From NCBI RefSeq assembly GCF_000685215.1, contig NZ_ARYJ01000018.1, positions 1-41,009 on the forward strand: 41,009 nt of DNA, read 5' to 3'. Shown one piece after another: positions 15,359 to 25,237 of the stretch (position 1 is its first letter; the number at the start of each line of letters is the position of its first letter). A program made the translations under genes and the position numbers. Below the pieces are notes generated by a model that saw only the letters and a program-made list of their open reading frames with translations, did no database searches and was not told the origin of the DNA. This DNA is from Hyphomonas jannaschiana VP2 (GTDB lineage Bacteria; Pseudomonadota; Alphaproteobacteria; Caulobacterales; Hyphomonadaceae).

Positions 15359-16213
15359 TTACCACCAGGGATAGCCTTCAGGCATGTCGGAGGAGACCTT
15401 GCCGGGGAAAGCCGGCGGACGTTTTTCGAGGAAAGCAGTCACCCCCTCCTTCACATCCGGAGATGAACCGAGGCTGAGGGCGAACTGGCCATCGACCTTC
15501 AACAGGCCGAACGGGTCGGCTGCCGGTCCGAATCGCCAGAGCAGCTGGCGCACGAGGGCGACAGAGACCGGCGCCGTGTTCTGCGCGATCTCGGCAACGA
15601 TGCGCTTGGCGGCGGGCAACAGTTCCTCTGGCGGGTGAATCTCGCTGATGAGGCCGCCTTCCAGCGCCTCCTCGGCACTGAACACCCGCCCCGTCATGCA
15701 CCAGCGGAGCGCCTGAGGCAGGCCGACCAGCTGTGGCAGGAACCAGGCGCTGCCCGCTTCGGGCGGCAAGCCGCGCTGAGAGAAGACGAATCCGAACTTT
15801 GCTTTGTCTGAGGCAATCTTGAAGTCGGTCGGCAGCATCATCGTAATGCCAACCCCGACGGCCGCGCCGTTAAATGCGGCGATCAGCGGTTTCTGGCAGG
15901 CATACATCGCACCGATGAAGCCCGCCCCGTCCCGGCTCTTGCCAGGTTCGGTCGTACCGAAATTCTTGGCGCCGGTTCCGCTCTTCGTGTCGAAGGCATC
16001 CGCGCCATCGGAAATGTCTGCGCCTGCGCAGAAATGCCGGCCCGCGCCCGTGATGATGATGCCGCGAACGTCATCATCTGCATCACAGGCGCGGATTGCG
16101 TCGGCGAGTTCCCGGCCAAGCTGGTTCGTGAACGCGTTCAGCTTGTCCGGGCGGTTGAGGGTAATGATGGCCGCAGGGCCATCCTTTTCAAGAAGTACCT
16201 GCTCGTAAGCCAT
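15359..16213 (-). CDS. Crotonase-family enoyl-CoA hydratase/isomerase
   Basis: A 284-residue crotonase-fold protein, last gene of the five-gene operon starting at 20188. The oxyanion-hole segments are HFCAGADI (60-67) and NGAAVG (115-120). The two glutamates of classical hydratase are absent: the first position falls in GVGITMM and the second in KFGFVFSQ. Instead E152 in GLPPEAGSAW sits where enoyl-CoA isomerases and PaaG-type enzymes carry their acid, so a double-bond isomerase or ring-modifying role is more likely than hydration (inference from manual alignment). It begins 14 bp after the flavoprotein gene. Confidence 0.88.
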   Translation of the reverse strand: MAYEQVLLEKDGPAAIITLNRPDKLNAFTNQLGRELADAIRACDADDDVRGIIITGAGRHFCAGADISDGADAFDTKSGTGAKNFGTTEPGKSRDGAGFIGAMYACQKPLIAAFNGAAVGVGITMMLPTDFKIASDKAKFGFVFSQRGLPPEAGSAWFLPQLVGLPQALRWCMTGRVFSAEEALEGGLISEIHPPEELLPAAKRIVAEIAQNTAPVSVALVRQLLWRFGPAADPFGLLKVDGQFALSLGSSPDVKEGVTAFLEKRPPAFPGKVSSDMPEGYPWW

Positions 16214-16227
16214 CTGACCCTCCCCGC

Positions 16228-17226
<999 letters not shown>

Positions 17227-17246
17227 TCAGGCGGCCTTGTTGATGT

Positions 17247-18035
17247 TCAGTTGTCCCAGTGGTCCGTAAAACGGATCGTGTTACGCTCGATCCCGTCGCG
17301 GACGATTTCCATGCCACCGGAGCGGATCATCCATTCAAGCCGGTGGTCGCGGTAGTGGCGGCGGAAAATGCCGGCTTCGACCGCAGCGCTGACTGCCTGC
17401 ATTCCGGCGATCGAGGCGCGGGCCTGCTCGGCCGCCTCACGCACGCTGTCGCGCGCATTCACACGGACAAGCCATGTTTCAAGCGCAGAGCCTTTTTCCG
17501 GCGTATAGCCGAACCCGGAAATGCCGTTGAGATAAGGCGCAACGCTGAGGTCGCCCCAGCCGAATGCGTCTCCGCTGAACCAGTCCGCCTCACCCAGCTG
17601 GCCGGATAGCCAGTCCATGAAGGCCGCGATCTGGCGCGCCGCATTCTTTTCGATCTTTGCCCGGGTCGGCTCGTCGCCGCGCTTGAAATGATGCAGCTCA
17701 CCAAGGCCCCAGCTGGTCGCTTCGAAATGGGTGTCCATCACGTCTTCAATGATCCGGCATTTCGCGCGCGCGGCCGGATCGGCGGGAAAGAGCGAAGGCT
17801 CTGGCCATTTATCCTCGATGTATTCGAGGATGATGGTGGAATCGAACAGGGAGACGTCCCCGTCGATCAATGCCGGCACTTCCCGGCGCGGCGCAGCCTC
17901 TGCAAACGCACCGCCTGTGGACCCGGCGCCGATGCCCTCTGGCATCGCCACTTCGAACGGCACGCCCTTTTCGCGCAGGGCGATCTTCACCTTCTGGGCA
18001 TAGGGGGAGAGCGGATGTTCGTAGAGCGTGATCAT
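17247..18035 (-). CDS. Glutathione S-transferase family protein
   Basis: A 262-residue GST. The N-terminal thioredoxin-like domain shows LYEHPLSPYAQKVKIALREK (4-23), the REVPALIDGD cis-proline loop and the glutathione-contacting FDSTIILEYIEDKWP. The all-helical C-domain contains WGDLSVAPYLNGISGFG, and about 50 extra residues follow the usual end of the fold. The likely role is glutathione conjugation, dehalogenation or isomerisation of a catabolic intermediate. It starts 11 bp after the acyl-CoA dehydrogenase gene in the same operon. Confidence 0.88.
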   Translation of the reverse strand: MITLYEHPLSPYAQKVKIALREKGVPFEVAMPEGIGAGSTGGAFAEAAPRREVPALIDGDVSLFDSTIILEYIEDKWPEPSLFPADPAARAKCRIIEDVMDTHFEATSWGLGELHHFKRGDEPTRAKIEKNAARQIAAFMDWLSGQLGEADWFSGDAFGWGDLSVAPYLNGISGFGYTPEKGSALETWLVRVNARDSVREAAEQARASIAGMQAVSAAVEAGIFRRHYRDHRLEWMIRSGGMEIVRDGIERNTIRFTDHWDN

Positions 18036-18046
18036 CTTGTCGGGTC

Positions 18047-19255
18047 CTAAAGGCGCAGCTGCCCCTTGGCGAGAATGTTGCGCTGGATCTCGTTGGAACC
18101 GGCATAGATCGAGCCTGCCCGGTCGTTGAAATACTTCGCGGAAGAGGTCACGGCACTTTCGGGTCCCACCAGAGGCGCATTCGACGGCGGCGCCGTCGTC
18201 ACCGGTCCACCGGGGCTGGTATGGTGCGGCTGGAACGGCTGGACGTAGAGCCCGGCCAGTTCGATGGCGAGTTCGGTGATGTGCTGGCTGAGTTCGGTGC
18301 CGCGGATCTTCATCATCGAGCCTTTGAGACCCGGCGTGCCGCCCCCGGCCAGTTCCGCCATGAGCTGCATCTCTGCTGCTTCGAGCGCGGTGGCGTCCGC
18401 TTCGGCGAGACTGATCTTGCGGGCGAAGTCCGGTGTCAGCAGGTCCTGCTCCGCTGCGTGACGCCGCAACGCTTCCAGCCGCGCGATCAGACGCGGCCCG
18501 TAGGCATGACCGCCCCGCTCGAATTCGAGCAGGTATTTCGCGACCGTCCAGCCATGATTGACTTCGCCTACGACATTTTTCTTTGGTACACGGACATCCG
18601 TGAAGAAAAGCGAGTTCTGGATATGCTCGCCAGACGTCATGACGATCGGATCGACCCGCACACCGGGTGAGTTCATGTCAATCAGGATAAAGGTGATGCC
18701 CTGCTGCAGCTTGCCAGAGGAATCCGTCCGCACAAGGCAGAAGCACATGTTGGCAACATGGCCATGCGTGGTCCAGATTTTCTGACCGTTGCAAATGAAG
18801 TCGTCGCCATCCTCAACCGCCGACATGGTGAGGGCGGCGAGATCAGAACCGGCATGCGGTTCGGAATAGCCCTGGCACCAGAAATCCTCCCCCGACAGGA
18901 TGCGTGGCAGATAGTAGTCCTTCTGCGCTTTCGAGCCATGCCCGATCAGCGCCGGGCCGCACATGCCGATGCCCATGGGCGACAGTGGCGGCGCGCCCGC
19001 CCGCGCCATTTCCACGTCGAAAATGTAGTGCTGCGCGAGGCTCCAGTCGCAACCGCAATATTCGACCGGCCAGGATGGTGCCGCCCACCCCTGATCGACA
19101 AGGATCTTCTGCCAGGCGAGGCCGATCTCCTTTTCCGCATACACACTGGTCATGCGCGCAGCGTAGCGGCGAAGGTCTTCCGTCAGATTGTCCGCGAGAA
19201 AGTCGCGCACTTCTTCGCGGAAGGCTTCCTCATCGGGCTTGAAGGCCAGGTCCAT
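18047..19255 (-). CDS. Acyl-CoA dehydrogenase
   Basis: A 402-residue FAD-dependent acyl-CoA dehydrogenase. CQGYSEPHAGSDLAAL near residue 130 is the flavin-contacting stretch, ICNGQKIWTTHGHVANMCF follows, and the C-terminus GSNEIQRNILAKGQLRL is typical. It removes hydrogens across the alpha-beta bond of an acyl-CoA and would feed electrons to ETF. The N-terminal AWQKILVDQGWAAPSWPVEYGG-like segment, here with a Cys before GCDW, resembles the FadE group that acts on steroid side chains or branched substrates; this is a guess. It lies 12 bp after the MpaB-family gene. Confidence 0.9.
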   Translation of the reverse strand: MDLAFKPDEEAFREEVRDFLADNLTEDLRRYAARMTSVYAEKEIGLAWQKILVDQGWAAPSWPVEYCGCDWSLAQHYIFDVEMARAGAPPLSPMGIGMCGPALIGHGSKAQKDYYLPRILSGEDFWCQGYSEPHAGSDLAALTMSAVEDGDDFICNGQKIWTTHGHVANMCFCLVRTDSSGKLQQGITFILIDMNSPGVRVDPIVMTSGEHIQNSLFFTDVRVPKKNVVGEVNHGWTVAKYLLEFERGGHAYGPRLIARLEALRRHAAEQDLLTPDFARKISLAEADATALEAAEMQLMAELAGGGTPGLKGSMMKIRGTELSQHITELAIELAGLYVQPFQPHHTSPGGPVTTAPPSNAPLVGPESAVTSSAKYFNDRAGSIYAGSNEIQRNILAKGQLRL

Positions 19256-19267
19256 GTATCTGAGATC

Positions 19268-20188
19268 CTATTCGGCTGGAACCGACGCCCGGACGGCGGC
19301 GGCGTTTTGCAGGAGGCGGACACGCTCGGCGTCACTTTTCCAGAGGAACGACCGCGGCAGGCCGAGGCGTTCGCTGGCATGCGCGGCGGGTGAAGACGGG
19401 TCTGGAAAGCGCTCGGCGGCTTTGGCCATCAGCTTCACCGTCATCTCGCCCTTCCAGTGCAGGTCGTATTCGGAACCGAGTTCCAGCCGTTCACGGACGA
19501 CTGGTGGCAGGATCGCCACGGCGGCATGCACAAGCGCGCTCTGCAGGCCTTTGGGGACGCCCGGCGCCGCGCGGCCGGAGCACATGATGTCCAGGAATTC
19601 GGTATTGATCGGATGCGGCTCGAAGCGTGGCAACAGTTTCTGCATCATCGCGTCGAAGTCTTCCAGCGAACGGATAGGGTTCTGGACCCCATAGAGCCGC
19701 GCGACCGGAACGCCTTCCTCGAAAAAGCGTTTCTTGTCGGCCTCCGAGACCGGTTTCACGAAGCGGTCATAGGCCGTGAGGAAACCAAAGCTGGCCGTTG
19801 CACTGACCCAGTCGAGCAGTTCCACATCCAGCGCCTTGTACGGCTCGCCGGATGGCGTCTGCCCCTCGACGCGGGCGTGCATATTGGTGACACCCTGAAT
19901 GACGCGGCGGGCGGCGCTCTGCGGTCCGTACACGCCGACCATCGCGGCGACGCCGGTGCGCTTCGACCGGCCGATCGGATCGGTCTTGAAAACGGAGTGA
20001 TCCCACACGCCAGACCGGATGCGCGCATCCGCAAATTCCAACAGCACGGCCGCCACACCGCCGATGGCGAGCGCGACCGGGTTCTTGAAGACCTGCCAGG
20101 AAACGGAATCCGGCCCGGCAAATGCCGGTTCACCGGGGGCATTAAGGTAATCCACCTTCCAGCCGAGATAGGATCTGATCTCTGACAT
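19268..20188 (-). CDS. MpaB-family oxygenase (DUF2236)
   Basis: A 306-residue protein of the MpaB/DUF2236 family, which is related to the haem protein latex-clearing oxygenase and includes MpaB of mycophenolic acid synthesis. FADARIRSGVWDHSVFKTDP, GRSKRTGVAAMVGV and GVTNMHARVEG (about 99-109) are family landmarks. Where many members read WVHAT, this one has WVSAT (S129). ATG 20188 is chosen over the ATG at 20230 because GGAAAGAG precedes it and the upstream residues are a non-family basic stretch. It is first in a five-gene operon with spacings of 12, 11, 41 and 14 bp. Confidence 0.83.
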   Translation of the reverse strand: MSEIRSYLGWKVDYLNAPGEPAFAGPDSVSWQVFKNPVALAIGGVAAVLLEFADARIRSGVWDHSVFKTDPIGRSKRTGVAAMVGVYGPQSAARRVIQGVTNMHARVEGQTPSGEPYKALDVELLDWVSATASFGFLTAYDRFVKPVSEADKKRFFEEGVPVARLYGVQNPIRSLEDFDAMMQKLLPRFEPHPINTEFLDIMCSGRAAPGVPKGLQSALVHAAVAILPPVVRERLELGSEYDLHWKGEMTVKLMAKAAERFPDPSSPAAHASERLGLPRSFLWKSDAERVRLLQNAAAVRASVPAE

Positions 20189-20257
20189 TGCTCTTTCCGC
20201 CTTACGTTTCCGCAAGCGTAACCCAGCCATCTCAAGTCAAAAAGGCCGTACCCGGCG

Positions 20258-20857
20258 TCAAGCGAACGCGCCGGAAATCCTCGCCCAGAGGCGGAACAGT
20301 AGCCAGCAGGCCGCCGCCAGCCCCAGCGCAGCCAGGATCAGGACGAACCCGTCCCGCGCCGTCAGGGCCAGGCCGAACAGGAAGACGGTCAGCCCCGGCA
20401 GCACGGGCCCGAACGGCACCAATCCCAATGGAATCGTCAGGATCGCGGCTGCAATACAGATCAGCGCCACGAAGGGCGCGAACAGAGGCGACGTCAGGAA
20501 GGCCAGCCGCGGTTTCAGGAAACGGTCCACCTGGCAGACATAGGGATCGGCCAGCTTGATGCCCTGCAACAGCGCCTCGCGCGGAAATTCGACCTTCAGG
20601 AAACGCGAGGGAATCCATGGAAATGGCCGTCCGATCAGGATCTGGCCGGCAATCAGGAGGGTGATGATCGCGACCAGCCAAGTCGCGCCGGGAATGATGG
20701 TGAGCGGGCTGAGCGCCAGAAAGCCGAGCAGGAGCAGGATCGGCCCGTAGGACCGCCGTCCGACGGCGTTCAGCATCGCCCGGACGGTCACCTTTTCCCC
20801 CTCGGTGTTCGCTTCCAGGCTGTGCAGCAAGGAGGACAGATTGTTGACCGTGGCCAT
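20258..20857 (-). CDS. ExoD-family exopolysaccharide synthesis membrane protein
   Basis: A 199-residue integral membrane protein of the ExoD family. The N-terminal cytoplasmic part [19 protein letters not shown] leads into hydrophobic segments at about 37-55, 58-75, 122-150 and 155-190. [17 protein letters not shown] and [11 protein letters not shown] are characteristic. ExoD was linked to exopolysaccharide production in rhizobia, but the biochemical role is not established. It is on the same strand as sdaA, 47 bp after it. Confidence 0.85.
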   Translation of the reverse strand: MATVNNLSSLLHSLEANTEGEKVTVRAMLNAVGRRSYGPILLLLGFLALSPLTIIPGATWLVAIITLLIAGQILIGRPFPWIPSRFLKVEFPREALLQGIKLADPYVCQVDRFLKPRLAFLTSPLFAPFVALICIAAAILTIPLGLVPFGPVLPGLTVFLFGLALTARDGFVLILAALGLAAACWLLFRLWARISGAFA

Positions 20858-20904
20858 GCGGCTCTCCCAGTGATGTTCCGGAAATCAACTCCAGGACAGA
20901 ACGC

Positions 20905-22275
20905 TCAACACTCGATGACGTTCACGGCGAGGCCGCCCTGCGATGTTTCCTTGTATTTGGAAGACATGTCCATGCCGGTCTGGCGCATGGTCTCGATCAC
21001 CTGATCGAGCGATACATGGGTCTGATTGGTTGAGTGAAGCGCCAGCCGAGCGGCGTTTGCAGCCTTCACCGCGCCGATGGCATTGCGCTCGATACAGGGA
21101 ATCTGCACGAGGCCGCCGACAGGATCGCAGGTCAGGCCAAGATTGTGCTCCATGCCGATCTCGGCCGCATTGCAGACCTGTTGCGGGCTGGCGCCCCAGA
21201 CGGCGGCAAGCCCGGCCGCCGCCATGGAACAGGCAACGCCGACCTCTCCCTGACAGCCCATTTCCGCGCCCGAGATGGATGCGCGCTGCTTGTAAAGCAG
21301 GCCGATGCCACCGGCGGTGAGCAGAAAGCGGCGCAGGCGCCCGGTCTTGTCTTCCGTATCGGCGCAGTAATGGCGGATCACGGCCGGAATGATGCCGGCC
21401 GCGCCATTGGTCGGTGCGGTGACGACCTGCCCGCCATTCGCGTTCTCTTCATTGACCGCCATGGCATAGACATTGAGCCAGTCGAACAATTGTTCCCGTT
21501 CGTTCGACTGGGGATCATTCTGCAATTTCTTCCACAGATCCGGCGCACGCCGGCGCACTTTGAGCCCGCCTGGCAGCACGCCTTCGCGCGACAGGCCGCG
21601 TTCGATGCAGGCGAGCATGACGTCCGCGATCCGGTCCAGCGCCGCTTCCGTCTCGGCGCGGGGACGCATCGCATCTTCATTGGTCAGGATAATGTCTGCG
21701 ATGCCGGAACCGGTCGCGGCGCAGATGGCCAGGAGGTCGGCAGCCGATCCGAACGGATGCGGGACGGACGGGCCGACGGGGAGCAGATCGTCCTCAACCG
21801 GGCGCTGAAGCTGCCGCTCGGTGGCGATAAAGCCGCCGCCGGTCGAATACCAGGTCTCGTCGGCGACGGTCGCGCCGTCTGCATCGAACGCCCGCATGCG
21901 CATCCCGTTTGGATGGAGCGCCGGCAGAACGTCATAGGCGAAGACGATGTCCCTGGCCGGATCGAAGGGAATGGATGTGCCGGACGCCAGAGGCAGCTCG
22001 CGAGAGGCTTCCAGTGCGGCAACATCCCGGTCTGCCGCGTCAGGGTCCAGCGTCTCAGGCTCGAAACCGAGGAGGCCCAGCATGACAGCCTTTGGCGTCG
22101 CGTGCCCCGCCCCGGTCAGCGCCAGCGAGCCCTGCAGTTCCACTTCGATCCTTGCGGGCGTGCCACCAGCGCTGGTGAGGTTCGCCATGAACCGGTTCGC
22201 GATCCGGATCGGACCGACCGTGTGAGAACTGGAGGGGCCGATTCCGACGCGGAAAAGATCGAGAATTGAGAGCAT
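20905..22275 (-). CDS. sdaA: L-serine ammonia-lyase (single-chain, iron-sulfur)
   Basis: A 456-residue L-serine dehydratase that converts L-serine to pyruvate and ammonia with a [4Fe-4S] cluster. It has the beta domain ([16 protein letters not shown], 8-23) and alpha domain in one chain. C341, C383 and C394 have spacings of 42 and 11, matching the cluster ligands known from the Legionella enzyme. [12 protein letters not shown] and [16 protein letters not shown] are typical. The ribosome-binding site GGTGA lies inside an inverted-repeat arm (separate entry). It is downstream of the FAD monooxygenase gene by 77 bp. Confidence 0.96.
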   Translation of the reverse strand: MLSILDLFRVGIGPSSSHTVGPIRIANRFMANLTSAGGTPARIEVELQGSLALTGAGHATPKAVMLGLLGFEPETLDPDAADRDVAALEASRELPLASGTSIPFDPARDIVFAYDVLPALHPNGMRMRAFDADGATVADETWYSTGGGFIATERQLQRPVEDDLLPVGPSVPHPFGSAADLLAICAATGSGIADIILTNEDAMRPRAETEAALDRIADVMLACIERGLSREGVLPGGLKVRRRAPDLWKKLQNDPQSNEREQLFDWLNVYAMAVNEENANGGQVVTAPTNGAAGIIPAVIRHYCADTEDKTGRLRRFLLTAGGIGLLYKQRASISGAEMGCQGEVGVACSMAAAGLAAVWGASPQQVCNAAEIGMEHNLGLTCDPVGGLVQIPCIERNAIGAVKAANAARLALHSTNQTHVSLDQVIETMRQTGMDMSSKYKETSQGGLAVNVIEC

Positions 22276-22351
22276 TTTTCACCGGTGCGGTTGAGCGGGG
22301 TCGACCTTCCTGCCCTTAGGGCAGTTTCAGGGCAAGGATAACCGGTGAAAA
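22276..22351 (-). promoter_or_regulatory. Structured leader with inverted repeat covering the sdaA start
   Basis: On the minus strand, TTTTCACCGGT (22351-22341) pairs perfectly with ACCGGTGAAAA (22286-22276), 11 bp with 54 nt between. The second arm contains the sdaA ribosome-binding site GGTGA and abuts its start codon. Inside the loop CTGCCC-TAA-GGGCAG (22324-22310) forms a second, tight hairpin. This could switch sdaA translation, or the arms could be a DNA operator. No known riboswitch class is recognised. Confidence 0.5.
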
Positions 22352-22352
22352 T

Positions 22353-23537
22353 CTAAAGAGACGTTTCGTCGTACTGATAGATCCAGTCGAGGCGCGAGCG
22401 GACAAAACCGGGCGCCGCGCGCGCTGCCATGGCCATCGGCACATAGGACCCGAAGCGCGTGACCGGGTTGCCCCTATGGTACAGCTTCGCATTGGCGCGG
22501 GCCCCGGCCTGAACCCGGGTCACACGCGGTTTGCGGCGGGCTTCGTAAGCGGCAAGCGCCGCTGCCATATCCGCTTCACCTTCCAGACAAGCCGCCAATG
22601 CCCAAGCATCCTCGATCGCCATTGCGGCCCCCTGCGCCAGGAATGGCAACATCGGATGGCAGGCATCGCCCAGCAGCGTCGCGCGGCCGTCGCTCCATTT
22701 GGGCAGCGGCTTGCGGCCGAAAAGCGCCCAGCGGTTCATCGAGTCGGCAGCTTCGATGATTGCGGTGACGGACGGGTGCCAGCGCTTGAAGTCTTTCAGC
22801 GCCTGTTCCTTGGCCCCGGTCGCCGTCCAGGATTCGTCACCCGGCGTCTTGTGTTCGACAACCCCGACGAAATTCGCGAGGCTGCCCCGGCGGAGCAGAT
22901 AGGTCACCGCGTGCTTGCGCGGCCCGACCCAGACGCTCGCTGTGGGCGGCGGGGCGTTGTTTCCGAGCGCGGTGACCGGCGCGGTGGCACGCCACGCAAC
23001 GCAGCCGGTGAATTCCGGCTTGTCCGGTCCCAGCATCTGCGCGCGCACGGCCGAATGAATGCCATCCGCACCGATCAGCAGGTCCGCCTCAATCGCGCCG
23101 CCGCCTTCGAAAAACGCGACGACCTTGTCGCCCCGGTTCTCATACCGCCCCAGCCGGTGGCCCAGCAGGATGGACTCCGGCGCCCGGGCCGCCAGCTCTG
23201 CCCGCAGCGCCTCAATCAGGTCAGCGCGGTGAACATGGATGTATTCGGCGCCCCATCGGTTCACCGCCGCCTTGCGCAGCGGGATGGAAAAAACCTTCGC
23301 CCCACTGCGGCCCCAGCGCATTTCCGCCGCTTGAGGGCGGAACGCATCCGTCATCACCCGGGCGCCAACGCCGAGGGCATTCAGGACTTTCGTAGCATTT
23401 GGGCTGAGCTGCAGTCCGGCGCCCACCTCACTGATGACACCGGATTGCTCGACAACTGTAACGGTATGACCGCGCTTCTCCAGCGCGAGGGCGGCTGTCA
23501 GCCCGCCAATTCCACCGCCGACGACAAGAACATGCAT
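22353..23537 (-). CDS. FAD-dependent aromatic-ring-type monooxygenase
   Basis: A 394-residue class A flavoprotein monooxygenase similar to salicylate hydroxylase. The Rossmann motif GGGIGGLTAALALEKRGHTV is at residues 7-26, LLIGADGIHSAVR near 153 is the DG motif, and LLGDACHPMLPFLAQGAAMAIEDA near 286 is the GD motif. It would hydroxylate a small aromatic or similar acid with NAD(P)H and oxygen; the substrate is unknown. It is 28 bp downstream of the small zinc-finger gene and 77 bp upstream of sdaA. Confidence 0.92.
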   Translation of the reverse strand: MHVLVVGGGIGGLTAALALEKRGHTVTVVEQSGVISEVGAGLQLSPNATKVLNALGVGARVMTDAFRPQAAEMRWGRSGAKVFSIPLRKAAVNRWGAEYIHVHRADLIEALRAELAARAPESILLGHRLGRYENRGDKVVAFFEGGGAIEADLLIGADGIHSAVRAQMLGPDKPEFTGCVAWRATAPVTALGNNAPPPTASVWVGPRKHAVTYLLRRGSLANFVGVVEHKTPGDESWTATGAKEQALKDFKRWHPSVTAIIEAADSMNRWALFGRKPLPKWSDGRATLLGDACHPMLPFLAQGAAMAIEDAWALAACLEGEADMAAALAAYEARRKPRVTRVQAGARANAKLYHRGNPVTRFGSYVPMAMAARAAPGFVRSRLDWIYQYDETSL

Positions 23538-23565
23538 GGTCTGCCGGCTCCGTGTTCAGGGAGAA

Positions 23566-23769
23566 TCAGCGACCCCGGCCGGGGTCGTCTTTGCCGCCGA
23601 TCAGGACGAAACGCCGGTCGCAGTATTTGCATTCGACGAAATCCTCGTCGCCCATCTCGTACCAGACGCGCGGGTGGCCCAGTGCCCCACCGCCGCCATT
23701 ACAGGAGACCTTGTGGCTTTTGACCATCACGACTTCGGGTGGGTCGAAAACATCGCGCTTGGTAGACAT
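23566..23769 (-). CDS. CHCC-type zinc-finger protein (NDUFS6-like)
   Basis: A 67-residue protein with a CHCC zinc site: C23, H32, C47 and C50 in VSCNGGGGALGHPRV and VECKYCDRRFV. This is the domain of mitochondrial complex I accessory subunit NDUFS6, and short alphaproteobacterial homologues are common; a role in complex I assembly or stability is inferred from homology only. The gene is not next to nuo genes here. It is divergent from the ABC ATPase. Confidence 0.88.
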   Translation of the reverse strand: MSTKRDVFDPPEVVMVKSHKVSCNGGGGALGHPRVWYEMGDEDFVECKYCDRRFVLIGGKDDPGRGR

Positions 23770-23888
23770 TGGATCGCCTATTCAGTCCTGTAAGTTGGCC
23801 CCGGCTTGTTCGCCGCGTCGTACAGCCCTACCTAGAGCGCACCAGTGGACCGCGCAAGCACCGCCATGCCGCAGGAAAGAAGGACTGG

Positions 23889-24842
23889 ATGACTGACCAA
23901 AAGACCGCCCCTGAATACGCAATTGAAGTCGAAAACCTGCAGAAAGTGTACGCTGCCTCCGGCAGAATGCCTGAAAAGCATGCCCTGAAGGGAATCAGCC
24001 TCAAGATTCCGCGGGGGTCCATCTTCGGCCTGCTGGGTCCGAACGGGGCGGGTAAGTCCACCTTCATCAACATTCTGGCGGGCCTGGTGAACAAGACCTC
24101 CGGCACAGCGCGTATCTGGGGCCTGGACATCGACCAGCACCCCCGCCAGAGCCGCGCCGCCATTGGCGTTGTGAACCAGGAGATCGTCGCCGACCCCTTC
24201 TTTACCCCGTTTGAAATGCTGGAGCTGATGGCTGGCTTTTACGGCGTCCCGAAGGGCGAGCGCCAGACAGACGAAATCCTCGCCGCTGTGGGCCTGGACG
24301 ACAAGAAAGACGCCTATGTGCGCCAGCTGTCCGGCGGCATGAAGCGGCGCCTGATGGTGGCCAAGGCCCTTGTCCACAATCCGCCTGTCCTGATCCTGGA
24401 CGAGCCGACCGCTGGCGTCGATGTGGAACTGCGCCGCTCGATGTGGACCTATGTGCGCGAACTGCACCAGCGCGGCACCACGATCATCCTGACGACTCAC
24501 TATCTGGAAGAAGCCGAAGAGCTCTGCGATTCCATCGCCATCGTGAACCATGGCGAAATCGTTGCCTGCGAGCCGACGCCGCAGCTTCTCTCCCGGCTCG
24601 ACTACAAGACGCTGGTCATCAGCCCGAGAGAACCGCTGGCGGATGTGCCGGACGCCCTGTCTGCTCTGGATGCGAAAATCCGCGAGTCGGGCGAGCTGGA
24701 AATCACGTTCCGGACCAGCGAGACCGGAATCGGCCGCCTTCTGGAACAGGTGCGTCAGGCCGGAATCGGAATCGGGGATCTCGTTACCGAGACCCCCGAC
24801 CTTGAAGACGTGTTCCTGGCGCTGACCAGCGAGCCAGCCTAG
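23889..24842 (+). CDS. ABC transporter ATP-binding protein, YadG-like
   Basis: A 317-residue ABC ATPase closest in pattern to the ABC-2/YadG group. Walker A GPNGAGKST, signature LSGGMKRRL, Walker B LILDEPTAGVD and H-loop LTTHYLEEAEEL are all intact. A C-terminal extension (about 235-317) with LEDVFLALT is also as in YadG. ATG 23889 with AAGGA before it is chosen over an upstream ATG at 23769, whose 40 extra residues are not family-like. The usual membrane partner (YadH-type permease) is not next to it: the downstream gene is convergent trxA, so it must pair with a permease elsewhere or act alone. Confidence 0.92.
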   Translation: MTDQKTAPEYAIEVENLQKVYAASGRMPEKHALKGISLKIPRGSIFGLLGPNGAGKSTFINILAGLVNKTSGTARIWGLDIDQHPRQSRAAIGVVNQEIVADPFFTPFEMLELMAGFYGVPKGERQTDEILAAVGLDDKKDAYVRQLSGGMKRRLMVAKALVHNPPVLILDEPTAGVDVELRRSMWTYVRELHQRGTTIILTTHYLEEAEELCDSIAIVNHGEIVACEPTPQLLSRLDYKTLVISPREPLADVPDALSALDAKIRESGELEITFRTSETGIGRLLEQVRQAGIGIGDLVTETPDLEDVFLALTSEPA

Positions 24843-24860
24843 GACTCGCTGTCTGGCGAA

Positions 24861-25181
24861 TCAGGCCGACTGCTTGATCCAGTCGGCGATGGCCTGCTTG
24901 CTCATCGCACCGAGGTGCGTGGCAGCGACCTTGCCATCCTTGAAGATCATCAGCGTCGGCATGCCGCGCACGCCGTATTTCGAGCCGGTCATCGGGTTTT
25001 CATCGACATTGATCTTGGCGACTTTGACCTTGCCGGCCATTTCCTCGGCGACGGCCTCCAGATGCGGAGACATCTGCTTACAGGGGCCGCACCATTCGGC
25101 CCAGAAATCCACAACGACGGGGACATCGGAATTGGCGATGACGCCGTCGAACTCGTCGTCTGTTACATCAATCGCTGCCAT
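24861..25181 (-). CDS. trxA: Thioredoxin
   Basis: A 106-residue thioredoxin with the redox motif WAEWCGPCKQM (cysteines about 31 and 34), the cis-proline segment GMPTLMIF and normal length. No signal peptide, so cytoplasmic disulfide reductase. It lies 56 bp downstream of addA on the same strand, a neighbourhood common in alphaproteobacteria. Confidence 0.96.
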   Translation of the reverse strand: MAAIDVTDDEFDGVIANSDVPVVVDFWAEWCGPCKQMSPHLEAVAEEMAGKVKVAKINVDENPMTGSKYGVRGMPTLMIFKDGKVAATHLGAMSKQAIADWIKQSA

Positions 25182-25237
25182 GGCGAGCTCCTCAATTTCG
25201 GTTCAACAGACTGCTAGATAGGGACTCCCGGCACAAG

